DNA of 21,105 bases from Scytonema sp. UIC 10036 (GTDB lineage: Bacteria; Cyanobacteriota; Cyanobacteriia; Cyanobacteriales; Nostocaceae), in assembly GCF_009725235.1 (NCBI RefSeq), contig NZ_WJFC01000226.1:1-21105 (forward strand), read 5' to 3'. Shown piece after piece: positions 15,569 through 21,105 of this stretch. The translations under genes were made by a program, and so were the position numbers. Numbering within the stretch: position 1 is the stretch's first letter; each line of letters begins with the position of its first letter. Below the pieces are notes generated by a model, which saw only the letters and a program-made list of their open reading frames with translations, searched no databases and was not told where the DNA came from.

Positions 15569-15602
15569 AAAAGCTTTATGTGGTGGACATCGCCCACCCC
15601 AC
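15569..15602. repeat. Dispersed hairpin repeat, copy 2
   Basis: AAAAGCTT is followed by GGTGGAC (15582-15588) and GCCCACC (15592-15598), a 7-bp stem with one mismatch. It matches copy 1 at 6461-6496 in lead sequence, stem and downstream CC-CA-A pattern. Confidence 0.6.
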
Positions 15603-15689
15603 AGAGTTAAAATTTTCCACAAATCATTTATGATTCCTAATTCTCTAACAATAATTACTACTATTAGTTGACTGATTTACCGTAGTTTA

Positions 15690-15715
15690 TTAGATAATTG
15701 CATAATCTTATCTAA
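15690..15715. promoter_or_regulatory. Perfect 8-bp dyad downstream of hisC
   Basis: TTAGATAA (15690-15697) and TTATCTAA (15708-15715) form a dyad with a 10-bp spacer. It lies 70 bp past the hisC stop and about 275 bp before modA. It could be an operator or a weak terminator; no T-run follows on the minus strand. Confidence 0.4.
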
Positions 15716-15784
15716 AAGACAAGAGTTTTTTAACTGAAATACATATATGGACTCTTCAAAAAAATGCCTGCTCTTCAAATCAAG

Positions 15785-16861
15785 TTAGTGACTTTCATCA
15801 ATAGTATTATATTTAACAAGAAAACTCAGCGTTTCTATGAGGATTTTATTTTGCTCATTAGTACCAATAGTGATACGTAATTTATCATCCAATCTTGGCT
15901 GTTTGAAATAACGCACCAAAATCTTGCGTTCCTTTAACCTTTGAAATAGTTCCTCCGCATTTCCTGCCCTCGGTTGCACTAGCAAGAAATTTGTTTGAGA
16001 ATCCCAAACACGAAAGCCCAATTGTTTCAACTCACTTGCTAGCTTTTTTCGTGATGCTTTAATCTTTTCTATACAAGTATGTTTATGTGTTTGGTCATTG
16101 ATTGCAGCTGCTCCAACAGCACAAGCGATCGCATCAACGTTATAGCTATCCTTCACCTTATATAACGCACTGAGCAACTTAGGGTTTGCGATCGCAAATC
16201 CCAATCGTATACCTGCTAATGAGTAACCCTTGGAAAGGGTTCGGAGAGAGATAACATTTTCAAATTCTTGAGTTAAATCTAATGCATTTCCTTCAGCAAA
16301 ATCTACATAGGCTTCATCAAGCGCTAAAATCCCTGATAAATGAGTTGCAAGTTTTCGGAGATCTTCTATAGGAACCATATGTCCGGAAGGGCTATTAGGA
16401 GATGCAATAAATGTTACAGAGCCATTCGCAGCAATTAGTTCCTCAAGGGGTAAACGGTAATCCTCAGTGTAAGGAATTTCTACAATTTCTGCGGCTTGTA
16501 TTTGGGTCAATGTACGGTACAGCACATATGTTGGCACTGGATAGACTACCTTCCGCCCTGGTTCTGCACAAGCTCGCATCACAACGCTCAACAGTTCATC
16601 ACTTCCATTTCCAGCAATAATCCAATCAACCGGAACTCCTAAAGCTTGACTTACTGCTTGTCGAAACTCCTGTGCAAAGGCATTTGGATATCGCCGCAAT
16701 AACTCCCCATCAAAATTCCGCAGTACTTCCGTAACTTTGGGAGAGGGAGGATACGGGTTCTCATTGCTGTTGAGTTTGATAATCTTGGTACTGGGTTCGA
16801 TCTGCTCGCTGGGGATATAAGGAGGCATTAAGTCGATATTAGAACGGAAATAGTTCGTCAT
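15785..16861 (-). CDS. hisC: Histidinol-phosphate aminotransferase
   Basis: A PLP enzyme of histidine synthesis that converts imidazole-acetol phosphate and glutamate to histidinol phosphate. The 358-residue length is normal for HisC. Motifs are NSNENPYPP (31-39), GNGSDEL (84-90), a PNSPSG turn (155-160), DEAYVDF (182-188) and the PLP lysine K211 in LSKGYSLAGIRLGF. Cyanobacteria often carry two hisC-like genes, so aromatic amino-acid transamination is possible too. It is the last gene of a five-gene run, 21 bp after a HAD phosphatase. No other his gene is near, so it is not in a histidine operon. A weak ribosome site (GGGAA) precedes the ATG. Confidence 0.93.
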   Translation of the reverse strand: MTNYFRSNIDLMPPYIPSEQIEPSTKIIKLNSNENPYPPSPKVTEVLRNFDGELLRRYPNAFAQEFRQAVSQALGVPVDWIIAGNGSDELLSVVMRACAEPGRKVVYPVPTYVLYRTLTQIQAAEIVEIPYTEDYRLPLEELIAANGSVTFIASPNSPSGHMVPIEDLRKLATHLSGILALDEAYVDFAEGNALDLTQEFENVISLRTLSKGYSLAGIRLGFAIANPKLLSALYKVKDSYNVDAIACAVGAAAINDQTHKHTCIEKIKASRKKLASELKQLGFRVWDSQTNFLLVQPRAGNAEELFQRLKERKILVRYFKQPRLDDKLRITIGTNEQNKILIETLSFLVKYNTIDESH

Positions 16862-16882
16862 TTCCCAGCTTTGTAGTAGTTG

Positions 16883-17554
16883 TTAGGAGAATATTTTTAA
16901 TCTTAAATCCTTAAGCAGCATTGGGATATCATCTGGAGAACGAGCGATCGAGTCAGCACCGTTAACCGTTAACTCCTGTTCAGTTCCATAACCATAAGTC
17001 ACGCCAATTGAAGCAATATTATGTTGCTTTGCACCAATGATATCGTGAAAGCGGTCGCCCACCATAACTGTAGCAGAGGGAGAAAGGTTCTCTTTCTGTA
17101 AGATGTGGTGAATCAAATCACCTTTGACACTTCGAGTTCCATCTAGTTCACTACCATAAACGCCATCGAACAAAGACGACAAGGAAAAATGCTCGATAAT
17201 GCGCGTAGCATAGATATAGGGTTTTGAAGTCGCAACAAAAGTTTTATAGCCAGCAGAGCGAATCGTTTGTAAGGTTTCTGGAATTTGAGGATAAAGCGAA
17301 TTTTCAAATAACCCAACTGTGGAAAAGCGACTGCGATAAAGTGAAATTGCCTGCTCAAGTAGCTTGTCTTCTGAGGTGTTCAGTAACTGTGAAAAACTAT
17401 TTTTTAGTGGAGGACCAATACACCAATGCAAGCGATCGCCATCAGGTGGTTTGTAACCCATTTCAGATAGAGCATACTGAATGCAGCGAGTGATACCGAG
17501 TTTGGGATCGGTTAATGTCCCATCTAAATCAAAAAGAACAGCGTAAGAAAGCAT
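16883..17554 (-). CDS. HAD hydrolase, phosphoglycolate phosphatase-like
   Basis: A 223-residue HAD-superfamily phosphatase. Motif I is D9-L-D11-GTLTD, motif II is the TSK stretch, and motif IV is GDRFHDIIGA. The cap of four-helix type (residues ~15-80) places it with PGP/GppH-like enzymes acting on small phosphorylated metabolites; the substrate is not determined. The frame is open 30 codons further upstream, but ATG 17554 starts 4 bp after the upstream stop and right before the conserved first strand, so it is preferred. It is the fourth gene of the run; the neighbour upstream is another HAD phosphatase of a different subtype. Confidence 0.88.
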   Translation of the reverse strand: MLSYAVLFDLDGTLTDPKLGITRCIQYALSEMGYKPPDGDRLHWCIGPPLKNSFSQLLNTSEDKLLEQAISLYRSRFSTVGLFENSLYPQIPETLQTIRSAGYKTFVATSKPYIYATRIIEHFSLSSLFDGVYGSELDGTRSVKGDLIHHILQKENLSPSATVMVGDRFHDIIGAKQHNIASIGVTYGYGTEQELTVNGADSIARSPDDIPMLLKDLRLKIFS

Positions 17555-17558
17555 AAGT

Positions 17559-18203
17559 CTATTTTTGTTGTGACACCAAAGAAGGCAGTTGGTACATAGA
17601 GTGGAAGACAGGCACTTTGAAGGTCTCAAATAGATCCCTCTCACTCCAAGCGATATAACCTAAAACTCTCATACCTGCAGCAACACCTGCACGCACACCC
17701 AAAATGCTATCTTCTACAACAGTGCATGATGAAGCTTCAAATCCCAAATGTTTAGCTGCATATAAGAATAAGTCAGGTGCTGGCTTCCAGCTTCCAATTT
17801 CATAGGAGCTAAAGATACGTCCTTCAAATCGAGGCAATAAGTTAGTGAGACGCAGTGCTAACTTAATTTTTTCCACCGGACCACTTGATGCAACGCAAAT
17901 AGGTAAATCGATTTTGTCTAAAGCCGTGTCTATCCCGTCTACAGGACGAAGTTCGCGCTCGAATACCTCGGCAGTCCGAGCACGAAGTTGAGTAACAAAA
18001 TCTGGTGGCATATTTCTCCCAAGCCTTTGTTCAATGACAGCAACACAATCAGCCATTTTGCAACCTTTAAATAACAAAATGGCTTCTTCAAGTTCCAGTG
18101 CCAGTCCAAACTCTGCCACATATTCAACAAGAACGCGATTACCTAATGCCTCACTATCTACCAATACTCCGTCACAGTCAAAAATAACCAGTTCTGCTCG
18201 CAT
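17559..18203 (-). CDS. HAD hydrolase, beta-phosphoglucomutase/YieH-like
   Basis: A 214-residue HAD protein with FDCDGVLVDSE (D9, D11), the ASSGP motif II, KPAPDLF and VVEDSILGV motif IV, a set typical of the phosphatase/phosphomutase branch that includes YieH-type sugar-phosphate phosphatases. It likely removes phosphate from a small sugar or sugar acid. ATG 18203 is 7 bp after the upstream stop; an in-frame ATG at 18224 would overlap that gene by 14 bp and has no better ribosome site. It is cotranscribed in all likelihood with the GNAT gene before it and the second HAD gene after it. Functional coupling between the two HAD proteins is an inference. Confidence 0.88.
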   Translation of the reverse strand: MRAELVIFDCDGVLVDSEALGNRVLVEYVAEFGLALELEEAILLFKGCKMADCVAVIEQRLGRNMPPDFVTQLRARTAEVFERELRPVDGIDTALDKIDLPICVASSGPVEKIKLALRLTNLLPRFEGRIFSSYEIGSWKPAPDLFLYAAKHLGFEASSCTVVEDSILGVRAGVAAGMRVLGYIAWSERDLFETFKVPVFHSMYQLPSLVSQQK

Positions 18204-18210
18204 TTCTTTT

Positions 18211-18723
18211 TTATAAATAGACATTTTGAGTGACTCGATACACATTCATTTCGATTCCATGATATATAGTGTCTCTCTCATATATCATTCCTAACTTCTT
18301 TAGAACTCTTACTGATTTCATATTCTCTCCTTCAACAATACCAAGAATATATGGGAGTTTGAGTTGAGCGAATCCATATCGCAAAGCTGCTGTTGCCGCT
18401 TCCGTTGCCAGACCTCTACCCCAAAACCTTGGATCGAGTCGATAGCCAATTTCTTTTTCTGCTTGATTATCAATTTCTTCAACTGCTATCCCACAATAGC
18501 CAATCAACTCATTGCTTTCTTTGAAAATAACAGCCCATTTACCAAAACCATATTTTGTATAGGAAGCAATGAAGCTTGCTATTTTTTCCTTTGTTTGTAA
18601 AGGTGAAAGGGTACCCGTTAGAGAAAATTTCATGACTTGTGGGTTGGCAAGTATCGGTGCGATCTGCTGAAAGTCTTCTAGTTGAAATTCTCTAAGAATG
18701 AGGCGTTGTGTCTCTACTTTCAT
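18211..18723 (-). CDS. GNAT family N-acetyltransferase (RimJ/RimL-like)
   Basis: A 170-residue acetyltransferase with the RimJ/RimL-type start (ETQRLILREFQLEDF). The acetyl-CoA binding loop RFWGRGLATEAATAAL (residues ~98-113) carries the R-x-x-G-x-G/A pattern, and a late ENMKSVRVLKKLGM helix is typical of the family. It transfers acetyl from acetyl-CoA to an N-terminus, amine or antibiotic-type substrate; which one is unknown. Its ATG overlaps the stop of the preceding GFA gene by four bases (ATGA), implying translational coupling. Confidence 0.9.
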   Translation of the reverse strand: MKVETQRLILREFQLEDFQQIAPILANPQVMKFSLTGTLSPLQTKEKIASFIASYTKYGFGKWAVIFKESNELIGYCGIAVEEIDNQAEKEIGYRLDPRFWGRGLATEAATAALRYGFAQLKLPYILGIVEGENMKSVRVLKKLGMIYERDTIYHGIEMNVYRVTQNVYL

Positions 18724-19187
18724 TGTTTTTGTTTGTCTCCTAAAACTGTCGGTTGGGCGTCTTTCGTTTCTACGACAGTACGGTTGCCTGGAAAGCTTGG
18801 CAGTTCGGCATCAATATAAGCCCATGGCACTGCGCGATCGCTCCAAATTTGATATGCTGGTTTAACTAGTGTTGGATCGTCTAGGCTTCCTGCTTTGATC
18901 CAAACAAACTCTGGCTTAGCAAAGGCTCTAGTAAATAAGGGCGAACCGCACTCCGGGCAAAATTCACGAGTGATTGTGTTGCCACTACCCGCAGTTTTTG
19001 TGTAGCTCTTGAGGTGACCTGAGACAACACGGAGGTTCAGTGCATCAACTTTAATCCCAATATTAAAAGCGCTACCTGTGGTTTTCCTGCAATCGTTACA
19101 ATGGCAGTAGTTCGCTAATCCCAGTTCACCACTGTACTCGTATCTAACGAACCCGCACAAGCATCCACCAGTCACAAAATCATTCAT
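18720..19187 (-). CDS. GFA-fold zinc protein (glutathione-dependent formaldehyde-activating family)
   Basis: A 155-residue protein of the Gfa/CENP-V fold. The zinc ligand pattern is present: C9-x-C11, then C28-x-C30-x-x-C33, then C77-x-x-C80. Members are called formaldehyde-activating but this activity is established only for a few; here I claim only the fold and zinc sites. The start is secure: GGAGG lies at 19194-19198, six bases before ATG 19187. First gene of the five-gene run; upstream lie a 20-bp dyad (19306-19325) and an inverted repeat that could hide the ribosome site. The C-terminal ~25 residues are polar and probably unstructured. Confidence 0.9.
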   Translation of the reverse strand: MNDFVTGGCLCGFVRYEYSGELGLANYCHCNDCRKTTGSAFNIGIKVDALNLRVVSGHLKSYTKTAGSGNTITREFCPECGSPLFTRAFAKPEFVWIKAGSLDDPTLVKPAYQIWSDRAVPWAYIDAELPSFPGNRTVVETKDAQPTVLGDKQKQ

Positions 19188-19193
19188 CTAAAA

Positions 19194-19235
19194 CCTCCGG
19201 GAGAGGGGAAACAGTGTGTCTTTAGACCACGGAGG
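19194..19235 (-). promoter_or_regulatory. Possible Shine-Dalgarno-masking stem
   Basis: In the minus-strand RNA, CCTCCG (19235-19230) is complementary to CGGAGG (19199-19194), which contains the GGAGG ribosome site of the GFA gene. The loop would be 30 bases. A 6-bp stem is modest, so this is a suggestion only. Confidence 0.35.
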
Positions 19236-19305
19236 AACTGCGACATACGTTTTTTCTCAGATCTCAAGGCTTGTTTCTTAGAGAATAGGCATGAATTGTC
19301 AGTAG

Positions 19306-19325
19306 TCTGTCAATTATCTGACAGA
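19306..19325. promoter_or_regulatory. 20-bp dyad operator candidate
   Basis: TCTGTCA (19306-19312) and TGACAGA (19319-19325) are perfect 7-bp arms around 6 bp, about 120 bp upstream of the GFA gene. Size and symmetry resemble operators of TetR-type repressors, but no regulator gene is adjacent. Confidence 0.5.
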
Positions 19326-19520
19326 TCTATCTATTAAGTCAAGTTCAAGCGATACCCTGTAGATTCGAGGTATGGGTTACAAGGAAGAGTACTGCAGCTA
19401 CAATCAGTACATATTGTTTCATCAAACTTTTATACGTGACTATTATGCAATGCGATCGCCCGCCCTGCGAGAGCAAGGGGGATTGTTAATCAACTAAAAT
19501 CTGAGTGTAAATGCTTATGT

Positions 19521-20792
19521 TTAGCGAGCAATCCAACGACTCACTGCTGGCAATTGTGTAGAGAACCATAGCGCACCTAAGAGACTCAGACTACCACAGA
19601 CAATCAAAGCATTAGTCGCACCAAAATTATCTGCCAAAGTTCCAGCTAATAGATTCCCGAAGGGCATTGTACCTACCATTGCTAGAGCATAAAAACTCAT
19701 TACCCGTCCGCGCTTATCCTCGGCAACTAGGGTTTGAATAATCATATTACTACTGGTAATCAGGAGGATGACAAAGCAGCCTATAAACACCAGTATGATT
19801 ATGGACAGCCCAACTTGACGCGATAGTGAGAAGGAGATCAAACTTATCCCAATCAAGGTTTGAGCGACTACAATCAAACGCTCTAAGCCAGCAATCCCTC
19901 GCCTGACACTCAGATACAAACAAGCAAGCAAGGAGCCAATCGGTGCTGAGGTACTAAGGTGAGCCATCGTAGTTGCATCCCCATTTAAAATCTTCGCTGC
20001 GAAGACGGGCATGAGCGCGACATGAGACATTCCGACTAAACCATGTAACGACAGTATTAATAAAATTGCTCTAATCGGTTGGAATTTGGAGACATATTCA
20101 AAGCCCTCCCGCAATTTCTCAAAAGTATCGTTCAGGTTGGTAAGGTTCTGTGTGGTTCTGACTGGAAGCCGCATTGCTAGCAGGGTAAAGATGGCAGGGA
20201 TATAGCTGAGGGTATCATAGAGAAAACAATATTTCACCCCTAGCGTACCAATCAAAATCCCGCCTATAGCTGGTCCCAATACCGAAGAGGAACTTAACAT
20301 CACTGAATTCAAGGCGATCGCATTACTCAAATCAGCTCGATTGTCTACGGTTTCAGTGACGATTGTATGACGCACGGGCATATCTAATCCCTTGAGCATA
20401 CCATTGAGAACACTCAGTACCAATAAGATGGGAAACGTAATCCAATTCGTAAAGGTCAGAATCGTTAAAGCGAAGGAAACGCTAATTCCCACTATCTGCA
20501 CTACCATTAACAAGTCACGACGACTCCAACGATCGGACAATACCCCTGAAAAGGGAATTAGTAACAAGGTAGGTAAAAATTGCACAAACCCTGCAACTCC
20601 TAACAACCAAGCTGATTTAGTCAAATCGTATACCAGCCAAGGAATAGTTAACTGCTGGGTCATAAATGTCCCAGACATTGAGAGTAACTGTCCGCCAAAA
20701 AACAGGCGAAAATTACGCCAGCGCAAAGCGGGTAAATAGTGGTAAATAATCTTACTTACGCGATCGCCTAGTTGTCCCTTCCAAATTTTCAT
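19521..20792 (-). CDS. MFS transporter, MFS_3/EntS-like exporter
   Basis: A 423-residue inner-membrane protein with about 12 hydrophobic segments in two halves. The first loop reads GVLSDRWSRRDLL, the classical MFS motif A (G-x-x-x-D-R-x-x-R), after TM2. WRNFRLFFGGQLLSMSGTFM is the usual start of the MFS_3 group, which includes the enterobactin exporter EntS and macrolide exporters. It therefore probably exports a siderophore or drug-like compound by proton antiport; the substrate is unknown. No biosynthetic cluster is beside it. A well-formed promoter with overlapping direct repeats lies upstream, so expression is likely controlled. Start ATG 20792; no good Shine-Dalgarno. Confidence 0.9.
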   Translation of the reverse strand: MKIWKGQLGDRVSKIIYHYLPALRWRNFRLFFGGQLLSMSGTFMTQQLTIPWLVYDLTKSAWLLGVAGFVQFLPTLLLIPFSGVLSDRWSRRDLLMVVQIVGISVSFALTILTFTNWITFPILLVLSVLNGMLKGLDMPVRHTIVTETVDNRADLSNAIALNSVMLSSSSVLGPAIGGILIGTLGVKYCFLYDTLSYIPAIFTLLAMRLPVRTTQNLTNLNDTFEKLREGFEYVSKFQPIRAILLILSLHGLVGMSHVALMPVFAAKILNGDATTMAHLSTSAPIGSLLACLYLSVRRGIAGLERLIVVAQTLIGISLISFSLSRQVGLSIIILVFIGCFVILLITSSNMIIQTLVAEDKRGRVMSFYALAMVGTMPFGNLLAGTLADNFGATNALIVCGSLSLLGALWFSTQLPAVSRWIAR

Positions 20793-20809
20793 GAGGAGAG
20801 TTTTACTAT

Positions 20810-20838
20810 GTTATACTAACAATTAGGTAGACTAACAA
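20810..20838 (-). promoter_or_regulatory. Sigma70-type promoter for the MFS gene
   Basis: On the minus strand TTGTTA (20838-20833) and TATAAC (20815-20810) are separated by exactly 17 bp, 18 bp upstream of the start codon. The direct repeat ACTAACAATT (20815-20824 and 20831-20840, plus strand) overlaps both hexamers at 16-bp spacing, which suits a repressor site. Confidence 0.6.
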
Positions 20839-20944
20839 TTCTATGATAATCGCAGTTATCGTCTAGCAAAGAAATTAGCAACATTAGAGGATGTTTGAAA
20901 AGTGGTTAGCTGTCATTTTAATCACATGATTACCCCCCTTAGTC

Positions 20945-21095
20945 CACGCCACTTGCTACAAGTCGGGAAACCCGCGATGGCGCAGTGGCTCCCCCTTATA
21001 AAGGGGGGAAATAAGAGAAATTGAGTTCCCTCACGCCACGTGCTTCAAGTCGGCAAAGCCGCGATGGCGCAGTGGCTCCCCTTTATAAGGGGAGG
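20945..21095. repeat. Two copies of a hairpin-bearing dispersed repeat
   Basis: Copy 1 begins at 20945 and copy 2 at 21032, 87 bp apart. Both read CACGCCAC-TGCT-CAAGTCGG-AAA-CCGCGATGGCGCAGTGGCT with few differences. Each ends in a stem: CCCCCTT/AAGGGGG (20991-20997, 21001-21007) and CTCCCCTT/AAGGGGAG (21076-21083, 21087-21094). The stems resemble that at 36-54, at the other end of the window. Confidence 0.85.
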
Positions 21096-21105
21096 GTTAG
21101 GGTGG

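Larger units (their letters stand above)
15458..15784. other. AT-rich intergenic region between hisC and modA
   Basis: It holds the hairpin repeat copy 2, a CTCCT (15534-15538) / AGGAG (15543-15547) stem and a TTAGATAA/TTATCTAA dyad. The modA promoter must be here but no clear hexamers were fixed. No gene was seen. Confidence 0.5.
19188..19520. other. Leader and control region of the GFA operon
   Basis: It contains a strong Shine-Dalgarno, a CCTCCG (19194-19199) / CGGAGG (19230-19235) pair and the dyad listed separately. The rest shows no gene. The end near 19450-19490 has a HIP1 site. Confidence 0.5.
20793..21105. other. Right-edge intergenic region
   Basis: It contains the MFS promoter and two copies of a dispersed repeat (20945-21095). 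No gene was seen between 20841 and the window end. Confidence 0.5.

Noticed and set aside
14618..15784. Molybdenum cofactor riboswitch or ModE site upstream of modA
   Set aside because: The only strong dyad (15690-15715) does not resemble either and is about 275 bp from the start codon.
1..21105. tRNA or rRNA genes
   Set aside because: No cloverleaf-like arrangement with a T-loop motif or rRNA segment was recognised by eye on either strand; a covariance-model scan was not possible.

Overview
The window looks like chromosomal DNA of a filamentous, probably heterocyst-forming cyanobacterium. More than a dozen copies of the octamer GCGATCGC (HIP1) are scattered through it. It also holds several heptameric tandem arrays of the STRR type, many short G/C-rich hairpin repeats, and cyanobacterial-type families such as Uma2. 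No rRNA, tRNA, CRISPR array or complete prophage was seen.

Layout. (1) 1-2912, minus strand: a hairpin repeat, then a two-gene unit of an unrecognised cysteine-containing protein followed by an exported single-heme (CxxCH) protein. (2) 3290-6242: a remnant of an alkanesulfonate monooxygenase gene (ssuD) overlapping the 3' end of a large exported HExxHxxGxxH zinc metalloprotease. (3) 6561-9957, minus strand: a three-gene cluster of a GTP cyclohydrolase II homologue, a DUF1688 protein and uracil phosphoribosyltransferase. This is the core gene set of the URC/urg uracil catabolic route. Heptamer arrays sit exactly at the 3' ends of these genes, and 17 consecutive heptamers fill the whole spacer between the last two. 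(4) 10000-12010: a repeat-rich accessory stretch with a palindromic element, a TPR protein, a truncated methyltransferase and an IS200/IS605-like transposase whose catalytic residues are altered and which carries a 19-codon in-frame insertion. (5) 12054-15415: a 2-oxoglutarate/Fe(II) dioxygenase, a Uma2 endonuclease-fold protein, an SDR and an orphan ModA. (6) 15785-19187, minus strand: a tight five-gene run (GFA-fold protein, GNAT acetyltransferase, two HAD phosphatases, hisC). (7) 19521-20792: an MFS exporter with a clear promoter overlapped by direct repeats, followed by two copies of a hairpin-bearing dispersed repeat at the right edge.

How the genes work together. The clearest shared pathway is region 3. 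Uracil phosphoribosyltransferase makes UMP, and the GTP-cyclohydrolase-like and DUF1688 proteins are the two conserved proteins of the nucleotide-level pyrimidine ring-opening pathway known from yeasts. Region 6 is probably one transcript by spacing, but its members do not form a recognised pathway. The other genes look independent. The most distinctive features are how repeats meet genes (at stop codons, as N-terminal codons, as an in-frame insertion) and the uncharacterised cytochrome-type gene pair.
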